Source: Malaya genurostris
Taxonomy: Eukaryota > Arthropoda > Insecta > Diptera > Culicidae
Length of the DNA: 64,000 nt
Reading direction: 5' to 3'
NCBI RefSeq assembly: GCF_030247185.1
Contig: NC_080571.1
Span: 107,219,128 to 107,283,127 of the forward strand
Shown here: one piece after another, positions 11,018 through 24,227 of the stretch
Position numbering within the stretch: position 1 is the first letter of the stretch
Layout of the letters: each line of letters opens with the position of its first letter
Made by a program: the position numbers and the translations under genes
The notes under the pieces: generated by a model
What the model saw: only the letters and a program-made list of their open reading frames with translations
Told to the model about the DNA's origin: nothing
The model's database searches: none

Positions 11018-11207
11018 ACTTGAAACCGAAAAAAGTCCCGAAACCCGACCAATTTTTTTAACCAGAGCCCGACCCGTACCCGTTGAAAATAAAAAAAATA
11101 GGCACCCGGACCCGACAAACATATTTTTTGTGTACTCGAACCTGACCAATACCCGCTGGGTTTGGGTCAGGTTTCGGGTACAGATACATGAAACCTGACC
11201 ATCTCTA
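11018..11207. repeat. CCCGAACCCG-type dispersed repeat, copy 2
   Basis: This shares AAAAAAGTCCCGAAACCCGA, CCCGACCCGTACCCGTTGA and the terminal CTGACCATCTCTA with copy 1 at 5985-6293, in the same orientation. The left part of the repeat is missing. Confidence 0.65.
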
Positions 11208-13020
11208 ACATGTACATTTCGCAGGATCAATGGGAATCTATCTAGCCTTAAAAATTTTATTTAGCATCCACGAAAGTCATGCTAAACTGTCGATCTATTT
11301 TCTGTTCTATCGTTTGTCCGATAAAGACATTTGAAGTTAATCTAATCTCTTGGCTTTTTGATAGTTTGAATAAACTTGCTTGCATTTGAAGTCAGCGTGA
11401 TGATGATCAATCACGAGAACTATAATCTTAGAACTTTCTGCAATTGGAGAAACTTAAAAATTAATTGTCTAAATGAATAAAATTTTATTTATCTGTACTA
11501 TATTACGAAATTATTTATGAATATCGATTGGTCCAAGGATATTAAACAATATGTAATTTCTCTTTTTCCATGCGCGTCGGAGGGGATTTAATTCCTGTTA
11601 GGTCCAAACAGCTTCTCTACCGACTTCAAAATTTCGATCACTGCATTTGAACTTCTGTGGAAAAGCTCCGAGCTTTCAAATTCACCACCAAACATTCATT
11701 TTCACTGGATGTTTGACTGGATGCGCTGAATCGCGATGGTACTGTGTCTCAAACAGACACGCTTTACTGGAAACCTTACAAAAAGTTACTGTTTCTGAGA
11801 ATATTGTTTCTTACCGAATCGCCATCCTGAAGCTTTTTCGCCAGTTCTACACGCATTGCATTGAGTAGATAATTCGAATTTGTAAAATGGTATTGCGGCT
11901 CTGCTGATCGTGTTGATGCTGTTACGAAATCTATTTCTGGTAAGTTTATTCCTGAACATCTGCTCTATCATTTTTTCGTGTTTTCTGAAAGCTATTTTAC
12001 AGCCTCATACACTGCTTACAAATTCAATACTAACTGCACGAACTTGGATTTGTTACTTGGAGTTTTACATATATATCCACAATTTTTTATGGAATTTGCC
12101 TGATGCTAAAGTTTTAATAAAGTTTGTATTAAAAAGTTTGGTTCGTCTTTTCCAATTGAATCATATCCAACCAACAACGTTAACAATGTTAACAGGATAT
12201 TGAAGACTATTTTTATGTTGAGTTCGAAGTTCAAAATAAAGTCCGAACTAAGTCCAAAAACTATCCATAATATTCAAACTTTGAAGAAATATTACCAGAA
12301 GATTTAGTTTAAGTTGAAAATTAGACATTTATTGTATTTTTGTTTAGAAATTTGGTTTAAATTTATTGTGAGTAGTTTATCCTAAACTGATCTGTTAGTA
12401 CCCGTTTCGCGTATATGACAAATGTCATTTGCAGATATAGATAACACTGTCTCATCTAGACATATTCGGATGAAATGAGTGATACAAATGATCACTTTTA
12501 TTACTTTAATTTATGAAAAAGTATAAATTCAATGATTCAATGAGAGATTCAATGTTCGGAAAATGTTCATCACAGACTTTGCAAGAAATGTTAAAATAAT
12601 GAAATATGTCGGACAAATTTCTATTCAGAAAGCCAAATAAGTGTTTGAAAAACAAATTCAGTTTCATGAAACATCTAAATCAAATAAACAAATTTCAGGA
12701 AAACATGTAATTCAGTTCGAGCAGTTTTCGTTTTTCAATATCGAAAAATTGAAACCGTTGTCAAATAATGGAAGTATTGAGTTCAAAACACAACACGAAA
12801 ATCGTTAGAAGCAAAACCTAGCAAAGTAGATTCCTTCAACGCTAAAATGGCGATACTAATGTTAAAACAGTGTCTGTAAATTAAGTCTTTACGGTAATAA
12901 ACAAAATTATCAAAATTAGTTGTTTCAACACAAGGGTGCATTGAGATGGCCGAAAATTAAGTTGACTCACGCCGTTTGTTGATGCTAGAAATACTGTGCA
13001 CTAGAGTGTTTTATAAAAAA
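11208..13020. other. AT-rich non-coding sequence, nothing recognised
   Basis: Short open frames occur (for example 11647-11868 and 11910-12203), but none has a domain, a signal or codon structure that supports a gene. Confidence 0.4.
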
Positions 13021-14410
13021 AATACTCCGGCAATTTGCTCTCACCTCTAACTGCTCACAAGCACCTAATTGCTACAAAATTAGCTTGTTTTAGCGTTCTT
13101 TGCATCGCCCTCTCACAAACGAACGTTCTTTTTCATCCATGAATATGTAAATCTTTTCCACGTTTTTTTCCACCTACTTCTGTTCCACGGGAAAGTTTCC
13201 GAGCCGACACTGCTACCGACACACTGAACTTTCCCCCTTGTATGTCAAAGATTTGTTTTATATATTCTTTCACCTTACCGCGGTACCTTCATTGTTCCCC
13301 TCGCCCGTGAGCGAGGTTTGCTTGAATATGCGCAAAATTACTTGTTTACATATTATTCAACCATCGAGACACCTTTGCGGTGCCCTAACAAATAGTGACA
13401 GCAGCATGAAACAGAAACCATGGTAAAAGCATGCCTCCCGTTCCATAGGACACTTTATTTGACACACCGTTTTACACTGAACTATACCCATCAGGTAGAA
13501 TAAAGGTAGTGGCGTCGGAGGTGGAAAAATATTACGTCACTTGGCGTCCCTTTCAACAAGGAGTGCACAGAATTCACGAGTATTCATGAAACTCGTCGAG
13601 ACCGAAAGCGCTAGGAAAGACCGTCGATCTTTTGACTGTAAAGTGACTGTACAAGAAACCAATCTACGCGCCAAATCAGGACCGTCACGTACGTAAAGGA
13701 GCGAACTGAGTCCAAGAGATCCATTTTGAGGTGAGAGTAAAAAGAAAACAGGGATTGCGCCAGCACCGGGCAATAGAATGACTCATTTGACATGACGCGC
13801 ACGCACACTACACTGCTGTCTTGGGCGATGTCATGAAACTGAAGATTTTACGTTCGTAAAAATTCTGTAGGTTGACCTAGTGGCAAAGCTGTTAAGTTGT
13901 AAACATTTAATGTTTTAACGGAATTTTGTATATGTTTCACCAACATAGGAACTAGTTTTTAAAAATTATGTTCGTAACCAGCTTAGCAGAAATGGATTGT
14001 CACACAGACTTTAACTGCAACGCAATATAATAACTAAAAATCTAAATCAATACGCAAACTCTATCAAAAACCGAGCAACATTCAAAAAGCTATAAATGAA
14101 ATTTACTCTGCATGACTCTGATGGAGCGCAATTCATGCAGATCATAAAAGTCACATTTCATGAAAAAAAAAAAACAATATCTCGCTGCTTCATCGAAACA
14201 GGTATCAAAAAACTTTGGCCACTCTTTACACAAGAGTCGGTAACGCGCGAGAAGGGAATGGGGAAAATTCCAGCTGCATGCAACTCAACGTCGATGGTAG
14301 TTCGGGTCATCGAGCGAGAATGTGACGCAGTTGTGTGGTGCATTCTCCTCCCGCACGAAATCGGTAGGACGCAGACGGAGCGCGGTGGTAGTAGATTACA
14401 TAAACCATAG
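13021..14410. other. Mixed-composition segment with GC-richer patches, no recognised gene
   Basis: The patches at 13190-13850 and 14200-14400 are GC-richer and free of dispersed repeats. Frames at 13537-13773 (minus), 13238-13426 (plus) and 14096-14410 (plus) are unassignable. As with 7366-8900, conserved non-coding DNA is a possibility. Confidence 0.35.
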
Positions 14411-15762
14411 CTGAGTAAAAACTATATAGTCCCTAAAAAGGGGGTTGAACATGGATTTTTACGTGACCAGTCAGAGAAGCGATTTATTAAAAAAATCCTT
14501 TTCAGTGGTAACCCATAACCGCGTCGTACTGTGGTAAGGTCACCCTGTGTCAAACAGTCTAAATTGAAGACGCAATAATTGTTAGGTGGTTCGGAGTTCA
14601 GGTTTTCGAATGATCCGAATGATCCTTTTAGTCTTTTTTGCAAACTTTTGAAAAAAAACACGAGGTTCGACACAAATGCGATTGAAAATCAAATCGTCTA
14701 AAAACAATTCTCATCACAATCATAAATTTTATGGTGGTTATGTTAATCAAAACGACCATGTCGAAAATCGGAAGTGTAAAACAATAAGTAAAAATTTTAT
14801 TCAATGCAAGAGATAGATTTTCAAAAAATACCACCTTTACTTGTACCAAAAACGTTTTTAAAAAGAAGTTGTATAGGGATACGACTACTAGTTGAGTTAT
14901 GTGACGCCCGAACACAGCTGAATATGCTCGATTTCTTATGTTATGTAAGGGAGTTTCTTCGTGTGTTTCACAGGTACTGTAACACATTTGGCGTAAGCTT
15001 CCAAATTGTTTCAGTTGTAACTTTTTCATTTTCAAAATGGCATCTATCAAATTAACGTTAAATGTATTGAAATCAACAAATTTAAAATAAGAATTTAAAT
15101 TGGTTGGTTATTATTTCAATTCTTGGAAATGCATTCAACTTTTTTTAAGTGCCCGATTCAATTCCTGGAACTTTGTTGATATCATTTTTACGCAATTAAC
15201 AATCTTCGAATTGCAAGTTTTTTTCCCACATCGGAGTAAGTCAATCCTGATATTATCACTTTTCCTGCTGTTTATTTTTTCAATTGCATAAATGATTAAA
15301 AACGTGATGAAAAATGACTTACACACAGTGTGTAAGATGTTTTTAGACGATGAAAGCTTTGAAAGGAAGCTACCATTACGTTCACGTTGAACTTCGGCGC
15401 ATATATCCAAAAATTGTTCATCACATCAAGTGGAGTAAGCCTTGTGTCTGCTTAGCAATTCAAGTGTAATGTAATGAATGTTTATTTATACCACGCTCGT
15501 TTACCTACCACTTGTACCATTTACCTACCCAGTTTTTTCTCCTCTCTCACCCTTTAAACAAGGGCACTATTACTGCCCTGTAACTAGTTATAAGGTTATA
15601 GCTCTAGATTTTATTGTTTTTTTTGTCCAAATGTATCTGTTAGATCATTGTAATCTATTGATACAAATGATGAGGAGGTTTTATGCCTGCTGGAAAGAGT
15701 TTGCCAAATTTCATCTCCATCGGGCTTTCCTCTGCTCCCAATTAAAATAACAATAAATTATA
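14411..15762. other. AT-rich non-coding sequence, nothing recognised
   Basis: No supported coding, RNA or mobile feature was found. The minus-strand frame at 14628-15050 has no recognisable similarity. Confidence 0.4.
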
Positions 15763-16920
15763 CGAAGGTTGTTACTTATGTATTTAGCCCAAAAATGAAA
15801 ACAACATTATGTTTGATCGGAAATGATTTTATTGTGTTTTAAAATATTCTCCTAGATGATCAATATACTTCTGCATACGCTTGAACCAATTTTCATAACA
15901 TTTTTTCCAATCTTCTTGAGGTACCCCAAAAACATGGTTTTGAACGTATTCAGGAGTATTGAATCGCTCTCGTTTATTCGTTTTTTTTTTCACGGGAGGG
16001 AACAAATAGAAGTCATTAGGTGCCAAGTCAGGACTATACGGCGGGTGGCCCATCAATTCGACGTTTTGGGTGCTCAAATATTCGGTTGTTTGAGCCGATG
16101 TTTGAGAGCTTGCATTATCGTGATGAACAATGATTTTGCGTCTTGCATTTGCTTTCCTTATTTCACGAAAAACTTCTGGCAAACAAATAGCCAATCAGAA
16201 TTGACGGTCTTACGATTATCTAAAGCAACGGTAGCGATAAGTCCGTTTATGTCGCAAAAAAAAAGAAACCATTTTCTTTGAAGTGTTTAGAGCGCGAACA
16301 ACTTTTGCTGGATTTGGTTCTTCTTAGAACACCGATACAGTCGACTGTAGTTTAGTTTCGGGCTCACATAACTAAATCCATGTTTCGTCACCTGTGTACA
16401 TGTTATACACCAAATTTGAAGCACCACAATTGAATATTTCCAGCACTGTCATATTATGTGGGATCCAACGTGAACAATTTTTTTCACGACTAATTGTTCA
16501 TGCAAAACAACATATAAACTTTTCACACTAATGTCCAAGACTGTCTCCATTTCACACTACGTAACATGACTAGCTTCTTGGAATTCATCAGCGTGCGAAT
16601 TACGACCACGATTGAATTCGATATACCAGTTTCTTGCAGTCGCATAGGATGATGCTACACTGCCAAAAGTCAAACTAAGTTGATTGAAGCACTCTTGTCT
16701 TGATAATCCACGACAAAAATCGTAATAAATCAGTGCACGAAAATGTTCACGATTCAATTTCATTTTTTTGCTGAGGTTTCGAATTTCAATTCACTGCACA
16801 CAAAACAAATTGCGCTCAAATGGCAGAATGTTCTGAAAATTATGATCTATGATGGAATCGTCGAATCCACCGGACAACACTTAGTGTTACCAAGGTTGAA
16901 CTTATAAGTAACAATATGCG
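15763..16920 (-). mobile_element. Mariner element, decayed
   Basis: This is a mariner-sized segment of about 1.15 kb whose ends share the inverted core TTGTTACTTAT (15769-15779) / ATAAGTAACAA (16904-16914). The rest of the termini has diverged. It carries a minus-strand transposase relic whose pieces keep the expected order and spacing. TA-like dinucleotides flank both edges, but the exact boundaries are uncertain. Confidence 0.75.
15829..16763 (-). pseudogene. Mariner transposase (DD34D), broken
   Basis: The N-terminal part (16557-16763) begins MKLNREHFRALIYYDFCRGL and runs through a first helix-turn-helix to FNRGRNSHADEF. The middle is frameshifted, but the first catalytic motif TGDETW is visible at about 16377-16394. 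The C-terminal part (15829-16194) has HHDNAS with the second Asp at about 16117-16119, then exactly 34 residues to the Asp of PDLAPND, and ends WFKRMQKYIDHLGEYFKTQ. So all three acidic residues of the DD34D triad survive in DNA, but stops and frameshifts prevent a complete protein. Full-length family members are around 345 residues. Confidence 0.85.
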
Positions 16921-18780
16921 TACTCGGTCTTAACCGTTTGGTAAAATTTAAGTGGAACTGCTAAGTGACAATAGTAGATACATATGAACTGCTATACGAA
17001 GACGAATTTTGAAGCAAATGTTGCACAGAAATGACTGATAAAAATTTTCACAACCTAACGTTTAAACGAGGGGTACAATATTCTTAGAAGTTGTAGCAAA
17101 TTTTCATTAGAATTTGAAACTAATTTCACATATAAAGAAGTTTATGCTCTGCTTTTGTGCCACGCTACGTAACCAATGAACCGTTCTCCATATTAATACA
17201 TAATAATAAGCATTTTGGTAGCTCTAAAGGCTCAATAAATTCCGCTTTTTACGAACTATACGACTATTCACTTCGAAACATTGACAGAGATTTTTCACGA
17301 CTAGTACGCATTGAATGTTCCAACTACAAATTGATTTAGTATTTGCTCTTTCTGATTGCTGATATAGAATATACGAATAACTATACGAATTTTTCGTTAG
17401 TTACTTGGGAAGCTACAGTAGCTAGAGTTGTGCCAGTGTTCGACTGTATTCTTTTGAATGTTATTGACTTACTTAGAGCAGCACTACGTGCTGATTCTTT
17501 GAGATATCGTAGAACAAGGGATGATCAATTCGTTTTACTTTTCCGTTCGAACAAGCAATTTAATCGAATAAAATATTGGTTAACATGATTTTCACGGGTT
17601 TGAAGAAATCATAAATTTAGCAATAAAAACGAACATTATTTACAAGCCACAGCAGTCCTGATTGTGTTGTCTTGAAAATATTCTGCAGATAGGAATTAGC
17701 TAAATTGATACCTTTATTCGCCGTGAAGAAATATTCGACTTCACTTGCAAAAACTCCGCAAGAATGTAGAATTTTCATGAAAAGCTTATGCATTGTGGAC
17801 ATCACTATGCCGAGACTGGTGGAAACCGACAACGAAAATCGTGTATAGCTCCAAAGGTTCGCAATGTATCTGCTTCAATTGCCAACGAGAATTATGTTCA
17901 AAGAGGCAAGTCGCAACAAGAAGAGATTCTTTTGTTAAAGGAAATGGTTTCCAGAACATTTTTTACCATTTTTTCCAATGGTATACTCTTCTCGGTCGGT
18001 GGTAACCAACGTCCATATACAATATTTCAAATAAACAATAGAGAACTACAACTACAATCTGAGAAACCGACTTCAAATAATCCCAAAAAACCATCCCGAG
18101 AAACGTCACTGCTGGAGTAACAATAGCGACTACAAATTAATGAAAATAAACGTGATTAGTGAGCCAATTGCCCCTCAACGATCGAATGCAGCTGTCATAC
18201 AGCATAGATACAGTACAATTTCAAATTCTGAAAAATAATTAGATTTCTTCAGACTACTTCTGACACAGTATTGCATAGGGATCAGTTTCGATTTCGAAAT
18301 CGAGGAGAAAGTCGTTTCAATTAATATTAATTCAAAGCACAAAATCAATTTAAGAGCAGAATTTGCTGCATTGCATGAGTCATTGAATTTAATAACTTCT
18401 GACTTGTAGGACGACTATGGATTTAATTGATCGTTATTATCCTTTGTTTTGGGCAGCGTAATAAAATAAACGAAAACGAACGAAACGAATGTATTTTAAT
18501 TTTAGGCCGTTTCAGTTAACGATAAAATGAATCAAACTTCCCACGCAAACATAGTTGTCAGTTATTGAAACTTTTTCAAAACATACATGACAAACAAATT
18601 CCATTACAACAAGAATCGCTCATCTGCAGAAGTAAATTAATTATATTCCAATGATGAATATCATAGCTTCATGAATATCATAACTTGAAACTTCATAAAT
18701 AAACACCTCGTTAAATCAATTCCCAATACAAAATGTATTCTCGAAAACAAAGGCCAAAACCAAACAGTGACTTTTTGACT
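16921..18780. other. AT-rich non-coding sequence, nothing recognised
   Basis: Open frames at 17343-17588 and 17788-18120 (plus) have no recognisable domain. A short direct repetition of ATGAATATCATA occurs around 18652-18682. Confidence 0.4.
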
Positions 18781-19870
18781 TTGCTCGTTTACCGATCATC
18801 CAACAGCGGAATGTTATCCTTCGGTTGTCATTAACGCGGAGACACCCCGACACCGTTTGTGTCACCTTCTCCAGTGTGCCAGTTTGACCTTCACGATTTC
18901 CTTCCAGCAGCGCAAAACTATCGAGAACCAGCTAAATCATGCGACAGCGAGCAAAATGTCAAACAGTCACTCATCAAATCCGTCCAACCTAGACATTATA
19001 AAAAAAGGCAAGCGTATTGTTTTCCCCTACATCATCGGACGTGTGAATATATCATCATCTTCTGGGGCTGATCTGCGTCTGTCATCGTTTAGTCGCGGGT
19101 ATTTTTTGCGCCTCCGTTGAATACTCAGTTCTGCCGGTTCTCGTACCAGTTTACATATATGCATACGGAGCAGAGCCATTGCCTTTGCACGCCTAATTTG
19201 AGAATTATTCCCTCGCTCGATTGTTGCCAGCGCGTCGTTAGCGGTGTCGCATTATTAGCTTAATTGTGACGTACCGCCACCATGCCGACAGATGTGTGTT
19301 TCTAGACAAGCGGCATCGAAACACCACTCGAAATCTCGAAAGTGGCTCTGATGGGTTTAGTGTGCTAGAGAATGACCGGGCGCGAACTTCCCAGATGGAG
19401 GGTGGTGGGGTGTGGTCCGGCAGCCGATTCTTTTTTTTTTTTATTTGCGCCATACTCGCAGCACGTTTTATTGAATAAGCGAGTTTAGTGTAGTGATTAA
19501 CCTTGAGATGAAACGATTATTATTAATTCAAAATGGCGACCGCGAGCATATATAAGCAATTATTTATACAAAGCGTCGTTTGGCGTTTCTCTGCGCTCCG
19601 TACTGGGCCTGAACGCACGAACGGGCGGTACCGAACAGGTGAACGTCGGGTTGGGATGGGTGCTGGTGGCGATGGTACACGAAGCGATACGCTCGGATGT
19701 TGGCCGCGCGCGTACCGGCGGATAGATGGATGGATCAGGGCCACGGGGTTGAAGCTTCCAAGACGGTGTGAGCAAACTGTTTATGTGTGTATTTACATTT
19801 TTCGATTTGTTGACTCCCGCGGTTGTAACTGGGTGCTTCAATCAACAAGCGGTTGATTTAAACTTGTTTG
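18781..19870. other. GC-richer island with promoter-like element, no recognised gene
   Basis: This block is clearly GC-richer than its surroundings and free of dispersed repeats, with overlapping frames on both strands (for example 19533-19856 plus and 19560-19841 minus), none recognisable. It contains TATATAAG at 19549-19556, preceded by AAAATGGCGACCG, which resembles a Pho/YY1-type site. An upstream exon or promoter is possible. No splice or coding evidence supports a gene call. Confidence 0.35.
19549..19556 (+). promoter_or_regulatory. TATA-box-like motif
   Basis: TATATAAG occurs in GC-richer surroundings 5' of a CGTCGTTTGGCG stretch. No convincing initiator or DPE was identified, so this is only a candidate core promoter. 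Confidence 0.25.
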
Positions 19871-21175
19871 AAATTGATACTCTGGGGATGGTGGACTAAG
19901 CGATTGTTCTAATCATGGCTAAGGATATAATCTGTTTGCTTCGAGAATTGATCTAGTCTGACATTTTAGTTTATGTTTTTCTGTTGACCGATTATTTGTT
20001 TACATCTACGTAGTGATTTATTCACACTATTACATCCAAACGTTCCGCGTAGATATTATTGTTAAATTGCTTTGTTTATTTTTTTTTTAAATTGTATTAT
20101 CGATATTTTTTAAATAAAAATAATTTCTCGAAACTAAAGCAAGAATAAACTACAACTAAGTAAGCAACTCGGTCAAAAGGCAGTAACAAGCAGCTCATTA
20201 GAGGTAGCAATAATCATATCAGATTATACTTTGAATGTAATCAAAGCAAATTGCTTCAACTATCAATGTGAGATATAATCTTTAGAGCATTCTGTAATAG
20301 CCTTTGCATTGCTTACTGTGATTGTTGCAAACTAGTTTTTAAAAATGCATACCTTGAAAAAAAATTATTTATTTCAATGATTAAAAGCAAATGACAGATT
20401 TCCTTTGTTTATTTTTTCTTTCCACTGTTTCTACGTATTGATAGCAAATTTAAAATGTGGGTGTCATCCCGATCGACATTTACAGAATTATATCAAAACA
20501 TTTTCTATTTCTAATACTTGTTAGTGCATTTTGTTACGAGACCCGAGTTATTATTAATAGAAAAGAAAGAATCTGTCATTTGAAATGTTTACGTCGATTT
20601 CAAATGAAACTAAAACTAAAACACATGTTTAATAATATTGAAACAATGAATTCTAGGAATCGAATACAAAGTTCATCGCAAAGTTTTGGAAACTACAGAG
20701 ATTAAATTTATTGTATAACATAATATATTGTTACTATTATTAGTTTTATTACTAGTAATGCTTTTTTACCAGATTTCTTTTACTAGGAGATATGCTTTTT
20801 CGCTCTTATCTAACGTAAGTTAGGAAGCATTTGGTTCACTATTCGCGTTATCGTCCATTGAATCGCTGTTTTTGTCGAATTTTTTTCGTCTTCTTTTCGA
20901 GAAGCGTGCGAACGTTTTTTGGGGATTTTTTTGCAATATTCAGAAGACTGGAAATATTGACATGTAGCTATCGGTTTCGTGCTGGTCAAAAGTGATTTAT
21001 ATGGAATCCTTGAGTCCTTAGCGAAAAACTTCGCAAGGAGGATCAGATTTTTTCAAGCGCATACACAACACATTTAAAATACTCTAGAAGCAAAAAGAGC
21101 TCCCCAAACGGTTCACTTTCTTCGAGAAGAATTTCGAAGAAGAGATGTTATTTTTTTTATCAATCCGCATCTGTT
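19871..21175. other. AT-rich non-coding sequence, nothing recognised
   Basis: No supported feature was found. Frame 20457-20705 is unassignable. Confidence 0.4.
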
Positions 21176-22860
21176 TTTACGTGAATATTCTTCGATGTTT
21201 TTAGTTTTCATTAAAATATTTTAATGACCGTCGTTTCAAATGACAGTTTGAAATTTCAATCACTCATTACCCTGTAATTTCGAAACTGTAAGTTGGATCG
21301 AAATGAAAAATTGTATGAAACCATAAAATAAATGTGCGACAATCGATTAAGCATTCCATGAGATGTCTTTCAAGTTTTTATCATTATATATGGTACTTCC
21401 AGAAACGGTATTCAGAGACTAGCATAACTCAAAATAGTTCGTATGTTCATGAATTAGTATGACGAATAAATTGAAATAGTTTTGAAACCAACCTTTGACG
21501 GTTTGAATTTTAAAAACTCATCACCCTATAATTTCAAAATTGGAAGTCGGAATCGGAAAAAAAAAATCCCCAATTTTGTATGTTTATTGGGGATTTTGTC
21601 CGATTTCGACCATAAGTTTATTTTATTTTGAATTTTTGTTCGATAAATTCGTTTTGGCCTTCTTTTAGCTTCTCACGGTATCCAAAAATCGGTAAAACCG
21701 AAGTCAATTAAATTCGCCTAATGGATTGTAAACCATTTCATTAGATTAGAATTTTTTAAAAAACAGTGTAGCCATCTTAGAGAAATCGTAGTGCGTTACA
21801 AATTAAATTTCTGGGTACCTTCCGGGATCGAAAACCGAATACCGGTGAAACTGAAATAAGTTTATTTGGTCGTTGACTCTCAAAATCTGAGAACCCGATA
21901 AACTCGATAAATTTAAGTGAAATTTTTTAATCCTGAACCGGAAAGATTAAAAAACAAGCAGTTTTTATGGGACTTTTAGGCTTGAATATTAGATAAATGA
22001 AATGGGAGCAGCCATCTACAAGCAAAATGAGTGATATTATTTTAAAATCATTACATATATCATCCTGTAATTCCGAAACCAGAAGTCGGATCCAAATGAA
22101 ATTCAGAAACCTTATGTGGGAGCATAGAACTGTTCATATGAGTCGACACCGCTAACGACCTTTCAAATACATATGTCATGTTCGAACGACTATGTTGCCA
22201 AATACGGACCGTTCTAAAATCGAAACGTCATGAAAAGGACGCTGTGCATAGTCTTTTAGGTGCTAAGAAACGATTGCATAAAATAGTATTGAATATCGAG
22301 TTTCACTTTGCTCCGAAGATCGTTTTATCATCAAGCGCGTAAAATGCCTACTACTGGAATAAGGGGAAAAGTCGCTTACACGAAAATATCGATATCTCCG
22401 GAAAAATGGAAGCTTGTTAGATAACTGTGTGAAATTTAAGTCCAAAAACATATTCTGTTTTAAGGTCAATTGAGACAGATATTGTCGAAAAATGAAGGTC
22501 AATTGTGACAGATATTTTCAAATTTTGACATAAAAATTCGTTTAACTCAAAAAGTAAACAAAAACATTTAATAGTGTTCAGGGCGACGAGGACTAGTCAT
22601 CTCCGAGATCTCTACCTCTTTGTTGACAACACACATACAGACACACAAGGACATTTGCTCAGTTCGTCGAGCTGAATCGATTTGTATATGACAATCGGCC
22701 TTCCGTGCCTTGGAAGATTTTTTTTTCTAAAGTTCGCGCGAATTCTATACCTATTTTTTATATTCATGAAAAAAGGTAAAACAAAACTCCAAATAAGAAA
22801 ACATTCACAGGGACAATTTCGCAACATTTGATCATACGTAAATGTCATAATCTAATCTCT
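21176..22860 (+). repeat. Family B dispersed repeat, copy 1
   Basis: This segment recurs in opposite orientation at 44400-46265. Shared landmarks in order are the GAATATTCTTCG start with the TTAATGACCGTCGTTT phrase, several family A-like monomers (TAATTTCGAAACTG ... AGTCGGATC), a block around 22260-22550 (GGTCAATTGTGACAGATA, AAAGTCGCTTACA), then AGATCTCTACCTC, a CA-rich stretch, TTTGCTCAGTTCGTCGAGCT, and an end near CTATACCTATTTTTTATA. There is no coding potential. It is probably a non-autonomous element related to family A. Confidence 0.75.
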
Positions 22861-22990
22861 GTAATGCAAAATTTGCCAAATTAGATAAAAGATTGTAATC
22901 CTTTTTGCAGACACTCTCTGACGTAGATTTTTTGGTTAATTAATGTTTTTACTCTTCACACCACAACTACAAATAGCTTGGCAAAAAGCA

Positions 22991-23182
22991 AAGTTCTGGC
23001 ATTACATTCGTTTGGGGAATTTTAGCCTTTCTGTTTCAACAGACTTCGCAGCCGATTCTTAATGTACAGAATAATTGCATGGCTAGTACTACGATCCTAT
23101 TGACACAAAGAATCGAGATTCGAACATACAACAACCGTCTTGTAAGACCAGCACCCTATGCATTCATTCGCCAACCCGGGAC
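22991..23182 (-). repeat. tRNA-derived SINE, diverged copy
   Basis: On the minus strand it runs from GGGTTGGCGAATGAATGCA through the anticodon arm (CTTACAAG), a diverged box B (TGTTCGAATCTC) and the body (CAGAAAGGCTAAAATTCC) to AATGTAATGCCAGAACTTTG. Flanks GCTTGGCAAAAAGCA (22976-22990) and GCTTGCCAAAGCA (23183-23195) look like a diverged target-site duplication. Confidence 0.75.
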
Positions 23183-23199
23183 GCTTGCCAAAGCATATA

Positions 23200-23575
23200 C
23201 TTTTAAGAGAACTTTTACAACTTTTTAGGCTTTGAAATGATATAATATTCAAAAACCAGAAAGTTTTGCTTGAAATCTACTTTGACATTTGTTTCACCAT
23301 CCCCATCTACGCAGCCAAATTTTGTCAACAATTTGTCGTACAGCTAACGCGTTCTGGTTGTCGAATTGGTTTCCTTTGTTTCGTTTCCATTTGGGAATCT
23401 TATTACCTTGAACGAACTATATCCACATCTCGAATTTCCAGGTTCGGGCTTAGCTTAACCAGTCTAAAGACTGTACTCGGAAAAAATGTAACACTTTCAT
23501 TTTCAGTTTTAATGCATGAGTAAAAATAGATATTTAGTATACTAGTTTAGAGTATAATGTTCAAAACTTCAAGCA
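23200..23575. other. AT-rich non-coding sequence, nothing recognised
   Basis: Frame 23266-23523 has no recognisable domain. Confidence 0.4.
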
Positions 23576-23578
23576 AAA

Positions 23579-24227
23579 AGTGCATCGAGAAAAAATTATG
23601 GGCGCGGTCGTCGAAAATTCAGGCCAGTCGCCCAGTTATATCGCAAAACAGTTGGTAATCGACATTTCGACCGTGTGCCGTGTGGAAAAGCCGTTCAAGC
23701 AAACCCAAATGACCAAGCTGGTAGCGGAAGATCAGCGAAGATCGGCAGTCCCGTGATCGCAAGGTGTGGGATTACTTCGAAAGCAATCCGAATTCATCCG
23801 CACTTTTTTGTTCAGCAGACAATGAAACGGGCGGCATTTCATGTGTTCATGGTAAGGAAGGCGCCTAACGTTTCGGTTAATGAGATGACCATGTACATTG
23901 AAGCGAACGCCAAGCCTGGAGTTTTTCGCTGGCAAGTCCCGCCTGGATGTTCTGAAGAAGTTTGAAAAGAAGATTTTCGACAAATTTTTCATGAAATATT
24001 TGGTGTGGCAAGCGATCTGTAAAAGCGGCTAATTTGACGAACCGTACCTAACAACCAGCACCATCAAAATCCGACATTGTTTTACGATACCAGAACCCCT
24101 GATGATCGCTCAATAGAAATTTTTTAAGCGATTATGTGGGGCAAACCAGAGAAGGTCTTCGAAAACGACAAGGATTTGAAGAAAGAGTGGATGAAGGTGT
24201 GTGAGGCCGAAACTGCACAGCAGTAGC
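23579..24227 (+). pseudogene. Tc1-like (ITmD37E-type) transposase relic
   Basis: Pieces in shifting frames, in the expected order: an N-terminal HTH-like stretch (SPSYIAKQLVIDISTVCRVV), RDRKVWDYFESNPNSSA, KRAAFHVFMVRKAPN, KKFEKKIFDKFFMKYLVWQA with ICKSG, a FDEPYLTTSTI segment, and the C-terminal IMWGKPEKV...DKDLKKEWMKVCEAETAQQ ending at a stop near 24227. Many frameshifts and stops are present, and the catalytic metal-binding motif between APN and the KKFEKK part is not recognisable. The order and wording match other Tc1/D37E relics at 32042-32330 and, weakly, 37030-37250. Confidence 0.75.
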
